DNA of 64,000 nucleotides from Bradyrhizobium diazoefficiens (GTDB lineage Bacteria; Pseudomonadota; Alphaproteobacteria; Rhizobiales; Xanthobacteraceae), in NCBI RefSeq assembly GCF_018131015.1, contig NZ_JAFCJJ010000008.1:62001-126000 (forward strand), written 5' to 3'. Position numbers and translations under genes: made by a program. The notes below the pieces were generated by a model. The model saw only the letters and a list, made by a program, of their open reading frames with translations. It was not told the origin of the DNA and searched no databases. The first letter of the stretch is position 1. The number at the start of each line of letters is the position of its first letter. Positions 28,208-38,900 of the stretch are shown here, one piece after another.

Positions 28208-30676
28208 TCAGGCCACCGCGCCCTTCGGTCGCGTGAACGCGGTCAGCGGCGGCGGGGTGCCCTTGTAGACCTCGACCTGGACCATGCCGGACTGGCCGCA
28301 ATTTCCCATCGCCAGACTGGAGGTCGGGATGTCGCGCGTGAGCACGTTGACGCAGCCGTTCTTGCACAGCGTGCCGGCGACGCCGGGCTCGAGCGGATCG
28401 TACCAGGCGCCTTCACAGACGCGCACGGCGCCCTCGATGATGTCGTCGGTGACGACGGCGCCGGCCAGGATCTGGCCGCGCTCGTTGAACACGCGCACGA
28501 CGTTGCCGTTCTGGATGCCGCGCGCGGCCGCGTCTTTCGGGTGGATCAATATCGGCTCGCGGTCGGCGACCGCGTACTGATTGCGCAGCGACGGCGCGTT
28601 GGACAGTTGCGAGTGCAGGCGCTTGGTCGGATGCGAGCTGATCAGCTCGAGCGGATAGGTCTTGGCCGACGGGCTCTTGTGCCAGTCGAGCGGCTCGTAC
28701 CATTTCGCCTGCGGGCCGCAATCCTCGTAGCCCATCTTCTCGATGTTCTTGCTGTAGAGCTCGATCAGCCCGGATGGCGTGCCGAGCGGGCTGAGCAGCG
28801 GGTCCTTGCGGAACGATTCGAACCGCACCCACGCCTTCGACTTCTCCGGCACCGGAAACTCGACATAGTCGCCGGACTTCCAGAAGATGTCGAACGGCGG
28901 CAGCGCGACGCGGTTCGAGCGCGCGCCCGACATCGAGCTTTCGTAGACGAATTTCAGCCACTGCATCTCGTCGCGCTTTTCCGTGAACGCGTCGCGGTAG
29001 CCGAGACGCTCGGCGAGATCGGCGCAGATGTCGAAATCGTTGCGCGATTCCCCGATTGGCTCGACCACCTTGTGCATCGGGAAGAGGTAGCGGCCCGAAT
29101 AGTCGCCGCCCATTTCCAGATCGTTGCGCTCATAGGCCGTGGTGGCCGGCAGCACGATGTCCGCCATCTTGGCCGTCGGCGTCCAGTACGGGTCCTGGAC
29201 GATGATCACCTCCGGCCGCTTCTGCCACGACTGCACCAGCTGGTTGATGTCCTGGTGATGGTGGAACGGATTGCCGCCGGACCAGTAGATCATGCGGATG
29301 TCGGGATAGGTGATCTTGCGGCCGTTGACGTCGATGGTCTTGCCTGGGTTCATCAGGCAATCGAAGATGCGCGCCGCGGGAATCGCCGGCGGCAGCGGCT
29401 GCGTCGAGGTGCCGGCGCTCAGCCCCGTCATGCTGCCGCCCTTGGCCTTCGGCGAGGCGCTCGAGGCGTAGTGATAGGAGACGCTGAAGCCGCCGCCGGG
29501 TTGCCCGATCTGGCCGAGCATCGCGGCAAGAGTCGCGATCATCCAGTGCGTCTGCTCGCCGTGCTGCTGGCGCTGGATGCCCCAGCCGCCCATGATCATG
29601 GTGCGGTTCTTCGCCATGTCGCGCGCGAGCTGGCGGATGCGGTCGGCCGGCACGCCGCAGAGCGAACTGGCCCACTCCGCCGATTTCGGCGTCCCGTCCT
29701 TGGCGCCCGTCAGATACTCCTCGACCTGCGGCCAGCCGACCGTGAAGCTCTTGAGGAAATCGACGTTGTGCAGCTTCTCGGCGTGCAGCGTGTGCATGAC
29801 GCCGAGCATCATGGCGACGTCGGTGCGCTGACGGATCGGAATCCACTCGGCGTTGATCGCCTTGGCGGTGCCGGTGCGGACCGGGTCGATCGCGATCACG
29901 CGCGTGCCCTTGTCCCTGAGGTCGCGCAGGCCTTCATAGCCGCCGAAGTCCGGCAGATTCCACGAGTTCTTGAGCGTCACCAGGGGGTCGCAGCCCCACA
30001 GCACCACGAGCTGGCTGTGCTCGACCATCACCGGCCACGCCGTCTGCGGGTCGTAGACCTCGATGGTGCCGACCACGTGCGGCATGATGATCTGTCCCGC
30101 GCCGGTCGAGTAGTCGCCGAAATAGCCCTGGCAGCCGCCGCCGAGATGCATCAGGCGCCGCACCGCGTGCCGCGAGTTCTGGAACAGGCCCGCGCTCTTC
30201 CAGCCATAGAGGCCGGCGAGGATGCTCTTGCCGCCGGCCTCGGTGCGCACCCGCTTGATCTCGGCGGCAACCAGCGTCAGCGCCTTGTCCCAGGGCACGC
30301 GAACCCATTCGTCGCGGCCGCGGCCGGCGGGATCGGCCTTGTAGCCCTGCTCCAGGAAGGCGCGGCGGACGTGGGGATATTTGACGCGCGTCTCCGAATA
30401 GACGAGCTCGGGGGTTGCGCGGACGAGGTCATCCGCGGGCGTCGCCATCAACGGAATCGCCTCGACGAACTTGCCGTCCTTGACCACGGCGCGGAATGCG
30501 CCCCAGTGCGCGCCGGTCAGGATGCCGTCGACCTCGCGGATGTTCGGGTTGACGAAGGTCGATTGCGCGAGCGCCGCCGCAGGCCCTGCCGCGGTCAGCG
30601 CCACGCCGCCAAGCCCCTGCTGCAAGAGGCGCCGGCGCGTGAAGCTGAATTTCCGGTCGGCGTCAAAGACCTTCAT
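28208..30676 (-). CDS. torA: trimethylamine-N-oxide reductase, molybdopterin catalytic subunit
   Basis: 822 residues, the size of TorA/DorA/BisC enzymes. A Tat signal is present (TRRRLLQQGLGG, residues 13-24). The N-terminus THWGAF-like (LTGAHWGAFRAVV) and the loop LYGWKSAGLF, with Ser161 as the likely molybdenum ligand, place it in the DMSO/TMAO reductase family. No N-terminal Fe-S cluster cysteines are seen, also as in TorA. It reduces TMAO or related N/S-oxides in the periplasm with bis-MGD. torC lies 50 bp upstream. No torD chaperone is in the window. Confidence 0.92.
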   Translation of the reverse strand: MKVFDADRKFSFTRRRLLQQGLGGVALTAAGPAAALAQSTFVNPNIREVDGILTGAHWGAFRAVVKDGKFVEAIPLMATPADDLVRATPELVYSETRVKYPHVRRAFLEQGYKADPAGRGRDEWVRVPWDKALTLVAAEIKRVRTEAGGKSILAGLYGWKSAGLFQNSRHAVRRLMHLGGGCQGYFGDYSTGAGQIIMPHVVGTIEVYDPQTAWPVMVEHSQLVVLWGCDPLVTLKNSWNLPDFGGYEGLRDLRDKGTRVIAIDPVRTGTAKAINAEWIPIRQRTDVAMMLGVMHTLHAEKLHNVDFLKSFTVGWPQVEEYLTGAKDGTPKSAEWASSLCGVPADRIRQLARDMAKNRTMIMGGWGIQRQQHGEQTHWMIATLAAMLGQIGQPGGGFSVSYHYASSASPKAKGGSMTGLSAGTSTQPLPPAIPAARIFDCLMNPGKTIDVNGRKITYPDIRMIYWSGGNPFHHHQDINQLVQSWQKRPEVIIVQDPYWTPTAKMADIVLPATTAYERNDLEMGGDYSGRYLFPMHKVVEPIGESRNDFDICADLAERLGYRDAFTEKRDEMQWLKFVYESSMSGARSNRVALPPFDIFWKSGDYVEFPVPEKSKAWVRFESFRKDPLLSPLGTPSGLIELYSKNIEKMGYEDCGPQAKWYEPLDWHKSPSAKTYPLELISSHPTKRLHSQLSNAPSLRNQYAVADREPILIHPKDAAARGIQNGNVVRVFNERGQILAGAVVTDDIIEGAVRVCEGAWYDPLEPGVAGTLCKNGCVNVLTRDIPTSSLAMGNCGQSGMVQVEVYKGTPPPLTAFTRPKGAVA

Positions 30677-30726
30677 CGTTCGCCCTTTCCAGATTCAAGC
30701 CGTCCATGCGCTAGCCGAACCTTGGT

Positions 30727-31890
30727 TCAGTGCTTCTGGCCGGTGCCCATGTCGCTGCCGTGCTTCTGCGTGTACTGCGTCAGCATGCGAACCTGTTCGG
30801 CGTCCATCGACGTGCGGGTCTGCATCGACTGCACCACGCCGATCCACTGGTTGGCCGTGAAGTGGTTCATGTCGGGCTCACCGTGGCAGGTGCCGCAATT
30901 CACGGTCATGAGCCCCTTGGCGTAGTCCCAGAGCGTCTCGGACTTGTCGACGAACTGGTCGCGTTTGACATAGGCCTCGAGCGAGGCGGCGGTCCACTTC
31001 TGGCCCGTCGCCGCGTCGGTCTCGCTCGCGCCCGAAGCCACCTTCTTGGCGGTGTCGTCGGACAGCGCCACGCTCATGATGCGCTTGCCGGGCGCGAAGT
31101 AGATCACCTTGTCGACGCCGTCCTGGCGCCATCCGGCGATCTTCACCTTGATGAGGTCGCCCTCCTGGCCGATGCGCTCGACCGGCGCGGATGGCATCAC
31201 GCGGCCCTGGTTCTCGTCCTTGGTGTCGGCGGTCAGGAACAGCGGGGTGGTCTGGATCGCGAACAGCTTGGTTGCGCTGGCCGGAACCGCCTTGGCCGCG
31301 TCCTGCAGCTTGGTTGCGCCCGCGTTGGCGTCAGTCGTCACCGGCAGGAAGTGCGCGATGCCCTTGTGACAGTCGATGCAGGTCGCGCCGTCCTTCATCG
31401 CGATCGTGTGGTATTTGCGCGCGCCGGGCCGCTGCGACAGCAGATCCATGGTCTCGAAGCTGTGGCAGGAGCGGCATTCGCGGGAATTGTTGGCCTTCAT
31501 CTTGTCCCAGACGACGTGGGCCATGTGCTCGCGCCGCTCCTCGAACTTCTGGGGCGTGCCGACGGTGCCGATCAGGTGATGGAAGACGTCGCTGGAGGCC
31601 CGGATCTTGTCAGCGAGCAGCGGCAGCCCGCCGTCCGCGACGTGACAATCCGAGCAGCCGGCCTGCACGCCCATGCGGTTCTGGAAATGCACCGTGCCCT
31701 GATACTCGGCGAAATTGCCCGTCATGCTGTGGCACGAGGTGCAGAACTCGTTCGACTTGGTCTTGTGGGCGACGAAATCGAACCCGACGAACAGCACGGC
31801 CATCAGCAGCGCGCCGGCGGCGAATGTGCCGATAACCCCTTTGGTGAGCCACCTGCGCGGTTTGCGCGTGTCGGTGCTTTGCTCGGCCAC
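30727..31890 (-). CDS. torC: pentaheme c-type cytochrome TorC (NapC/NirT family)
   Basis: 387 residues from GTG 31890, chosen because GGGGGTGG precedes it and because the longer frame (from 31941) adds cysteines before the membrane anchor. One membrane helix at about 17-39, then CxxCH at 50, 79, 139 and 171 (NapC/NirT tetraheme core) and a fifth CGTCH at 332-336 in a C-terminal domain specific to TorC. It carries electrons from quinol to TorA. The gene order is torC-torA. A perfect FNR/FixK palindrome lies 149 bp upstream. Confidence 0.93.
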   Translation of the reverse strand: MAEQSTDTRKPRRWLTKGVIGTFAAGALLMAVLFVGFDFVAHKTKSNEFCTSCHSMTGNFAEYQGTVHFQNRMGVQAGCSDCHVADGGLPLLADKIRASSDVFHHLIGTVGTPQKFEERREHMAHVVWDKMKANNSRECRSCHSFETMDLLSQRPGARKYHTIAMKDGATCIDCHKGIAHFLPVTTDANAGATKLQDAAKAVPASATKLFAIQTTPLFLTADTKDENQGRVMPSAPVERIGQEGDLIKVKIAGWRQDGVDKVIYFAPGKRIMSVALSDDTAKKVASGASETDAATGQKWTAASLEAYVKRDQFVDKSETLWDYAKGLMTVNCGTCHGEPDMNHFTANQWIGVVQSMQTRTSMDAEQVRMLTQYTQKHGSDMGTGQKH

Positions 31891-32038
31891 GGTCCACCCC
31901 CAATATCGATCGCTCGCCAGCGATCCACAAAAGGTGCACATGCGGGACGCGTCCCGTCCCCGTTCGGCGTCGCCTGATGGTGCATCGCACGATCTGACGC
32001 CGGAGGTTGAAGACTCCGTTGAGTCCCCGCAGGCTTTG

Positions 32039-32052
32039 TTGATTTATATCAA
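32039..32052. promoter_or_regulatory. FNR/FixK-type binding site
   Basis: TTGAT-TTAT-ATCAA is a perfect 14-bp match to the FNR/FixK consensus. It sits in the 256-bp divergent region between torC (minus) and the GMC oxidoreductase (plus). Position relative to torC fits microaerobic/anaerobic activation of TMAO respiration; no strong -10 was found, as is common for activator-dependent promoters. Confidence 0.8.
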
Positions 32053-32146
32053 TCGCAGGGCCTGTCCCGGCTGCGGCAAAGGCGGCGTGACCTCAAAACC
32101 GGAACGCGCTAGGCTTCTCGCGCAAGAACAAGAGGAAACGCCAATC

Positions 32147-33844
32147 GTGTACGACTTCATTATCGTGGGCGGCGGCTCGGCGGGGTCCGTGCTGGCCCAC
32201 CGGCTCTCCGCAAGGAGCGCCAACAAGGTTTTGCTGTGCGAAGCCGGACAGGACACGCCACCGGGCAACGAACCGGCCGAGATCAGGGACAGCTATCCCG
32301 GCACCGCCTATTTCGATCCGCGCTTCCACTGGACCGAGCTCAAGGTCACGACCCAGGTCGTCAGCCACAACAATCCGGACCAGGCGCGGCCTCCCTTGCG
32401 CAAATACGAGCAGGCGCGCGTGCTCGGCGGCGGCTCGTCGATCAACGGCCAGATGGCCAACCGCGGCGCTCCGACGGACTACGACGAATGGGAGGCGCGC
32501 GGCGCGGAAGGGTGGAACTGGAACGAGGTGCTCCCTTACTTCAAGAAGGTCGAGCGCGACCTCGATTTCGACGGACCCTGGCACGGCAAGGACGGCCGCA
32601 TCCCGGTCCGCCGCATTCCGCGCGAGCACTGGACCCGGCATTCCCAGGCGTTCGCCGATGCGTTCCAGCAGGCCGGACATCAATACCTGCCCGACCAGAA
32701 CGGCGAGTTCGTCGACGGCTTCTTCCCGGTGACCCATTCCAACCAGGCCGAGCAGCGCGTCTCGGCCGCGATGGGCTACCTCGATCGCGACACCCGCAAG
32801 CGCGACAACCTGACCATCTCCACCAACACGCAGGTCCGGGAGGTTCTCTTTGAAGGCACGACCTGCGTCGGGGTGAAGGCCGTGGTCGACGGCCGCGAGC
32901 AGGAGTTCCGCGGCCGCGAGATCATCCTGTCCTCGGGGGCGATCCACTCGCCGGCGCATCTGCTCCGTGCCGGCATCGGCCCGATCGGCCACCTCAGGGA
33001 CCTCGGGATTCCCGTGCTGATGGGCTTGCCCGGCGTCGGCCAGCGCCTGATGGATCATCCCTCGATCTCGCTGTCGTCCTTTATCCGACGCGGCGCGCGC
33101 ATGAACGAGCACACCAGGCGGCACCTGCAGCTCGGCCTGCGCTACTCGTCGGGGCTTGAGGGCGTGCCGAAGGGCGATATGTTCGTCGTCGTGCTCTCCA
33201 AGTCGGCCTGGCACGCGGTCGGCGCGCAAATCGGCTCGCTCTTGACCTTCGTCAACAAGACCTATTCCGAGACCGGCCAGGTCAAGCTCGCCTCGCGCGA
33301 CCCGGCGGCCGAGCCGATCGTCGAGTTCAACCTGTTGTCCGACCGCCGCGACCTCGACCGTTTGATGAGCGGCTTCCGCAAGATGGCGGCCATCCAGATG
33401 AGCGACGTGGTGAAGAAGGTGACGGACAAGCCGTTCCCGGCCGCCTACACCGACAAGGTCCGCAAGATCGGCGTGGTCAACACCAGGAACAGGATCCTGA
33501 CCTCGATCGCCGCGACGATGATGGATGGGCCGGCGGCGCTGCGTCACTATCTGATCGACAATTTCGTGGTCGAAGGTTTTACCTTCGATGACGTCATCAA
33601 CGACGACGAGGCGCTGGAAGCCTTCGTGCGCAAGGCAACCATCGGCGTGTGGCACGCCTCCTGCTCGTGCCGGATGGGCGGGGCCGACGATCCGATGGCG
33701 GTGGTCGATGCCCAGGGCCGCGTCAGGGGCACCCAGGGCCTGCGCGTCGTCGACGCCTCGATCTTCCCGGTGGTGCCATGCGCCAACACCAACTTCCCGG
33801 TCCTGATGTCGGCGGAGAAGATCGCGGCCGCGATGATGCAGTGA
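32147..33844 (+). CDS. GMC family FAD-dependent oxidoreductase
   Basis: 565 residues from GTG 32147, which has GAGGAAA upstream and opens directly with the ADP-binding motif (DFIIVGGGSAGSVLAHRL). Later family motifs: RVLGGGSSINGQMANRG (GMC signature 1), ILSSGAIHSPAHLLRAGIGP (signature 2), and the C-terminal VWHASCSCRMG with the catalytic His, followed by VVPCANTNFPVLMSAEKI. It oxidises an alcohol or polyol (choline-dehydrogenase-like). The window gives no substrate. It may share the FixK-type site with torC. Confidence 0.9.
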   Translation: MYDFIIVGGGSAGSVLAHRLSARSANKVLLCEAGQDTPPGNEPAEIRDSYPGTAYFDPRFHWTELKVTTQVVSHNNPDQARPPLRKYEQARVLGGGSSINGQMANRGAPTDYDEWEARGAEGWNWNEVLPYFKKVERDLDFDGPWHGKDGRIPVRRIPREHWTRHSQAFADAFQQAGHQYLPDQNGEFVDGFFPVTHSNQAEQRVSAAMGYLDRDTRKRDNLTISTNTQVREVLFEGTTCVGVKAVVDGREQEFRGREIILSSGAIHSPAHLLRAGIGPIGHLRDLGIPVLMGLPGVGQRLMDHPSISLSSFIRRGARMNEHTRRHLQLGLRYSSGLEGVPKGDMFVVVLSKSAWHAVGAQIGSLLTFVNKTYSETGQVKLASRDPAAEPIVEFNLLSDRRDLDRLMSGFRKMAAIQMSDVVKKVTDKPFPAAYTDKVRKIGVVNTRNRILTSIAATMMDGPAALRHYLIDNFVVEGFTFDDVINDDEALEAFVRKATIGVWHASCSCRMGGADDPMAVVDAQGRVRGTQGLRVVDASIFPVVPCANTNFPVLMSAEKIAAAMMQ

Positions 33845-33889
33845 CAACGACCGAAGGCGTGCCGAACTCCGTTCCTGCCGAGGATGACA

Positions 33890-34318
33890 ATGCGTCCAGG
33901 ACCGATTGCTCTCGCCATTGCCCTCGCCGCTCTTGCTGCGACGGGCCTGCCCGCGCACGCCGGCAGCGGCTCCGTCATGGTCGTCTTCTCAAAGCTGGGA
34001 CTCATTGCCGGGGTCGGTAACGGCAACGGCATCCTGACCTTCCGCGGCAAGCGATACCGGTTCGACGTCACCGGCCTTGGTGCGGGCGCAACCGCCGGCG
34101 TATCGACCACCCGTTTCGTCGGAACGGTCGAGAATCTGGATCGGCCGCAGGATCTCGCGGGCACCTACTCCGCGACCGGCGGCGGTGCGGCGATCGGCGC
34201 GGGCGTCGGCCGCGTCCGCCTGCAAAATGACAGGGGCGTGATCCTGCTGCTTCGCGGGGTCAAGTTCGGGATCGAACTGACCGCCAATTTCGGAAGTGTC
34301 GAGATCACGATGCGATGA
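33890..34318 (+). CDS. secreted glycine-rich beta protein, unknown function
   Basis: 142 residues from ATG 33890, six bases after GAGG; an in-frame ATG at 33884 overlaps that GAGG and is less likely. Signal peptide MRPGPIALAIALAALAATGLPAHA. The mature part alternates short beta strands and glycine turns (VGNGNGILTFRGKRYRF, GGGAAIGAGVGRVRLQNDRG, GIELTANFGSVEIT). I do not recognise a named family with confidence; similar secreted proteins are frequent in Bradyrhizobium. It starts 46 bp after the GMC gene on the same strand. Confidence 0.7.
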   Translation: MRPGPIALAIALAALAATGLPAHAGSGSVMVVFSKLGLIAGVGNGNGILTFRGKRYRFDVTGLGAGATAGVSTTRFVGTVENLDRPQDLAGTYSATGGGAAIGAGVGRVRLQNDRGVILLLRGVKFGIELTANFGSVEITMR

Positions 34319-34412
34319 AATAAGGCTGCAGCGGCGTTCGCCTGCAAGTTGTGAGCTGGCCGATCATCGGATAGGTTGGGCGCCTGTTGTTCGAGGTGCC
34401 CGGTTCATCGCA

Positions 34413-35708
34413 ATGCTCGTTCGGATCTTGTTGCTCGCGATCTCTTTGCTCATTCCCGGTGCGTTGCGCGCAGAGGAAACGCCGGCCGAGAAAGCCGGGT
34501 TTGCGCCCAGGCTCATGATCTATCTTGCCAAGGGAGCCCCCGACGCCTGCGGGCCGGGCTGCGACCGCTGGATCGCCATCGAAGGCGAGATCGACCAGGG
34601 CGCCGCAGTGCGCATTCGCCGCTTCCTCGCTGGCGTCAAGGACACGCAACGACCGATCTACCTTTATTCGCCGGGCGGCAACGTCGAGCAATCCTATGCC
34701 ATCGGGCGGCTGTTGCGCAGCCGCAAGGCGATCGCACGGGTTGGCCGGACGATGGTAACGGCGTGCGCCTCGGGCACGCAGGTGGACGCCGCGTGCCTGA
34801 AGGCCAAGGGCACCAGTGGCGAGATCGAGGCCCAGCTCACCACCCGCCTCGCGATGTGCAACTCGGCCTGCGGTTACCTGTTTCTCGGCGCGACATCGCG
34901 CGAGGTGGCGCCCGACGCCGCGCTGGCTGTGCATAGCTCCAGGCTGGTCTTCGTCGTCGAGGGCCGTCCTCCTCCGGCACTGGTCGCAGAGGCCAGGCGG
35001 CGCCGGATGGCGGTCGCCGATCGCGAGCGGGCCGTCTATGTCACCGCGATGGGGATCAGCCGCGAGCTCGATGATCTGATCCGGACCGTGAAGTACGAGA
35101 GCCTGCACGTGCTGACGCGAGCCGAGCTCTACCGGTTCGGCATCGACACGCGGCCGCTGGCCGAGACGACCTGGCGGCTGGAGAAGGCAACGCAGCCGTT
35201 CGTCACCAAGATCGCAATGGTGAAAGAGAATAGCGGCTCGTCGTTCCGGATGATGGAGTGGCGCCTGTACTGCGAAAAGAGGAATCGCGTGCCGCTGATC
35301 TTCGCGGCCGAGATCGACGAGGCGACGGTCGCCAAGAGCACGGTCATGATGACGGCGAACGCCGACGAGACCTGGGAAGCCGGAGGATCGTCGGTGCGAG
35401 CCGGCAAGTACGCGATGTGGAGCGGGACCGTCGAGCCCGGAATGGTCAAGGCGATGCTGGCGTCGCGCCAGCTGCAGGTCCGCGAAACCAGGCGGATGTC
35501 GGAAGAAAAAGCCGACACGGCAAAATTCGAGATCGACCTGTGGGGCCTGCCATCGGTGTGGACGCAGCTCGGCACGTCGTGCCCGCCTGCGATCCCTGCG
35601 AACGCACCGATCCCTGCGTTACCTACGACCTCCGGTCCGAACAACCCCTGGATGGGCTTGCCGATGCCAAAGGTCGCTCCGAAATCTCCGGCCGCTCCCG
35701 CACCGTGA
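34413..35708 (+). CDS. secreted ClpP/crotonase-fold protein (COG3904-like)
   Basis: 431 residues from ATG 34413, the first start giving a signal peptide (MLVRILLLAISLLIPGALRA). Residues 50-200 resemble periplasmic ClpP-fold proteins: IYLYSPGGNVEQSYAIGRLLR with the SPGG oxyanion-like loop at 86-89, MCNSACGYLFLGA with a candidate nucleophile Ser151, and ALAVHSS with a candidate His174. The C-terminal half is of unknown fold and ends in a Pro/Ala/Lys tail (PKVAPKSPAAPAP). A paralogous 3' end survives at 40424-40480 on the far side of the large NTPase gene. Proteolytic activity is not shown. Confidence 0.75.
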   Translation: MLVRILLLAISLLIPGALRAEETPAEKAGFAPRLMIYLAKGAPDACGPGCDRWIAIEGEIDQGAAVRIRRFLAGVKDTQRPIYLYSPGGNVEQSYAIGRLLRSRKAIARVGRTMVTACASGTQVDAACLKAKGTSGEIEAQLTTRLAMCNSACGYLFLGATSREVAPDAALAVHSSRLVFVVEGRPPPALVAEARRRRMAVADRERAVYVTAMGISRELDDLIRTVKYESLHVLTRAELYRFGIDTRPLAETTWRLEKATQPFVTKIAMVKENSGSSFRMMEWRLYCEKRNRVPLIFAAEIDEATVAKSTVMMTANADETWEAGGSSVRAGKYAMWSGTVEPGMVKAMLASRQLQVRETRRMSEEKADTAKFEIDLWGLPSVWTQLGTSCPPAIPANAPIPALPTTSGPNNPWMGLPMPKVAPKSPAAPAP

Positions 35709-35906
35709 GCGCGATCTGCGCATCTTCGAAGCCAATCGTCCGCTTGACATTCGTCAATTAAGCCATTGGCTCGACAATGGACCGGCAATCGGTGGAACCA
35801 ATAGAAATGCACCGGAGGCCATTTCGGATTTTGACTAGGTTCAGGCCTACTGGCATGCTGTCAGTTGGGCTGCCATTACGTCTGCCGTGACTCCGGTGTG
35901 AGGTGG

Positions 35907-38900
35907 CTATGACTTCTCGTGTTTGGCTGCAAGGAAATCATCAATCGATTTTCCTGACTCCAGAGCGGCTTTGATCCACTTGGGCTTTCGACCTCGGCCA
36001 CTCCAGGTGTTTCCCTCGCCATCGGCATACTTTCCTCGCGCACCGTCGCCTGCGATCTTGATTGCATTCTTGGCGGCACGGAAGTCCTCCTTGGGCGTCG
36101 CGTCGATACCAATCACGCGCAGGAAAACCGAGTTATCCGCAATCTCCTTCTTCCGAGCCCTGTCTCTTAGGATTGCAAGCAGTTCGTCGAACTTAATCGA
36201 TTTGCCATCCGGCCCGTCCCATTTGCGCTGCTTCTGGAGCACAACGACAAAGAAGCCGATCTTCGAGTTCGGCGCCTTCATGTACTGTCCCTGGAGTTGC
36301 TTCTCCAACGCTTCGATGTAGTCCGCCAAGGTCCACCTTAGCGACATTTTGAGTTCAACCGTTGCTCGCAACGAGTTGGCCTGGCACAAAACATCTCGGC
36401 GCGTTCCCTCAGGGAGGATAGACTCAAGCGTTACCTCATACCGACCGCCTGCAACGTGGTTGAGTTCGCTGCCAAGCAGCGCCTGGAAATCCTCTTCGAG
36501 AGCCAACCCGTCGTTATCGGTCTTGATCCGCTTGAAGTTCACCGAACTGAAGAAGCGCCGAAGACTAAAGTCCCCTGTTTCGATCTCGCTCTTCACCGTC
36601 AGCAAGTCCGTTTCCACCGCCATGGCGAAGGCGATGTAGTCGGAGATGACAGGCGCAAAGCTCCTCTCGAACTCCGGGTAGTCGGCCTGCGCAATCGGCT
36701 GCTTGGTATATTGTGCTTCGCGCATCATGAACTGCGTGTAGCGCAGATACTTCGCTCGACGACCATCAGCCCGCTGCCGAAGCTCCTCGAGAATCTCGTA
36801 AGCTTGCTCGGATTTAGCGTGCGAAATAGCCGGCACCAGCGCATCGCGCAGGCGCTCGGCGTGATCTCGGTCGCCCGGCGCAAAGGTGCGCCCCTCTTCG
36901 CGCTTTACGTCGTCTTCTTCCCTGACTACCGAACACACCCAATCGTAGAGCACCTTGAGTGTATTGAGCGCTTCGCTTCCCTTCTCAGTAATCTGTACGA
37001 GGCGTGCGCCCCTGTCTTCGCCCAAGCGGGCCGCCAGCGCAAACATGAAGTCCTCTGCCGAACGAGACTTGCTCGCCCGCCATGACTCCCACCGTCGGCA
37101 AAACGTGCCTGGGTAATTCCACAACCAGACGCTACCCCAGACAAGGGCGTTGGAGCGCTGACGTCTAAGTTCATTGATGTGCTCCTCGAGTTCTTGCCAA
37201 GCCTTCTGAGCCTCAGCGTCCATATCGGCATCCGGCTCGCCTTGCGAAGGAAGCCGTTTGTCGAATGCGGAATCCATCCGCCGCCATGCTTCTTCCTCAA
37301 AGGTTACTTGATCGATTGCATCCGTCCGGCTCACCACAGCCTCTAAGGCGGCCGAATATGCGTACTGCGGAAGCCGAGGATATCTCAGGATGAAGTTCCA
37401 GGCTGCCCGAGCAAGGGACTGCTGAATGCCTCTCGGGGCTTCATTGAGATGCCGAATGAGCGTTTCCGCCTTGTCCAGTGAAACCTGCCCCTTTTGGGCA
37501 CTTGCCAATATGGAATTGAACTCCGGCGCGGCAATCTGCTCGTGAGCAGTCACCAAACTCCAAAACCACCTCGGGTAGCCGTTCATCTCAAATTGGGCAT
37601 ATCGAATTGCTCGCCGAATTTCTTGGGAGCTGAGCGTCGGGAGGCGCGAGCCGTCGCCCAGTTCAAGGTGCAACCCCTGCAAGCCGGCGATGGTGATGTG
37701 GTAGGTGGAATTGGGTTCGGCTTCCTTCCACGTCGGGTCCTTCTTGCGCCACAGGTTGCTAAGGCCGGCACGAACTGCTTGTGCAATCTCGCTGCCCGCT
37801 GCGTTCTCGAAGATTGCGAAGTCGCATTCGCCGTATCGTGAACGCGAAGTCGTGTTTACGAGCCACTCCGCCACCCAAGCCAGCGCGCTCTCTTGCGAAG
37901 CATCCCGGATCCTATCGAGCATAGCACGCAGAGCTGCCTTGGACTTCTCGTCTACGACGGCCCGGCGGCGCGACTTGGTCGGCCTGTGTGGCGTCGGCTT
38001 CGCGGCGTTCTTCTTCCGATTTGCAATGAGCTCACTAAAGCCGGGCTCTCCAATCTTCTCATCGTCACCAGGGACCAAGGAATAAACGTACGGATAGTCA
38101 AAAACCGCCTGAAAGATGCTAGTGGCCGTTTTGTCGGTTGGATGGATGAGCCCACGCAAGAATGCGAGGCGAACTTCCTGGTGGTCTTGAAGAGCGGACC
38201 GCAGCTTGGAGGTATCGACATCAAAACTGCGGTGTTTGTTGACGAAGCGACGGAGCACCAGGCAGAGCTTGGCTACCCGCAAGGGCTTATCGGCGGAGCG
38301 ATTGACGACCAGCGCGAGTAGGTCCGCCAAGAGCTCTATAAACTTCGCCCCAGTTCCTCTTGCAGGTTTACTCTTGGTGTCCACCAATTGGAGCAGTAGC
38401 GATCGGGTGAGCCCATACAGGTCAACATTGCTCGCCTCTTCCGCAACTTCGTGCGTGAGTACCCAATCCAACCAAAACCCTTCTGCTCCAAGGCGAAACT
38501 GCCGCGCCACAACCCGCGAAATTGCCCTAGCATCGAGCACTTTCCACGCGAGTCTCTGCACAAGGCGAGACACCTGTGATTCCGCTAACCCCTGCTCGGC
38601 CTCGAGGGCGGCACCGAGTGCACGATAGTCATCATCCCGTCCTAGCGACAATATGTAGTCCAGTTCGGTACGCTCTCTCAAAAGCTTGGCGTAGTCCCTG
38701 CCGTAAGCATCCAGCGTAGCGTCGCGGAGCGCCTCTGACGGAGCATGGCTAGCGATGCTCAACAGGGCCTCCCTCGCGTGACGATCGGTCCCATAGTGCT
38801 CGAACAGGCGCCTTAGCGTCGGCTCAATGCCGGGCTTAGCGGCTTGCCAATAGTTCTCAGCCGTAAGGGTGAAATGCGAGCGCCCGAGTGAATCGCCCTC

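Noticed and set aside
28541..30925. A 794-codon open frame on the plus strand
   Set aside because: Antisense to torA; a by-product of GC-rich codon use.
32093..33958. A 621-codon open frame on the minus strand
   Set aside because: Antisense to the GMC oxidoreductase gene, which has all family motifs.
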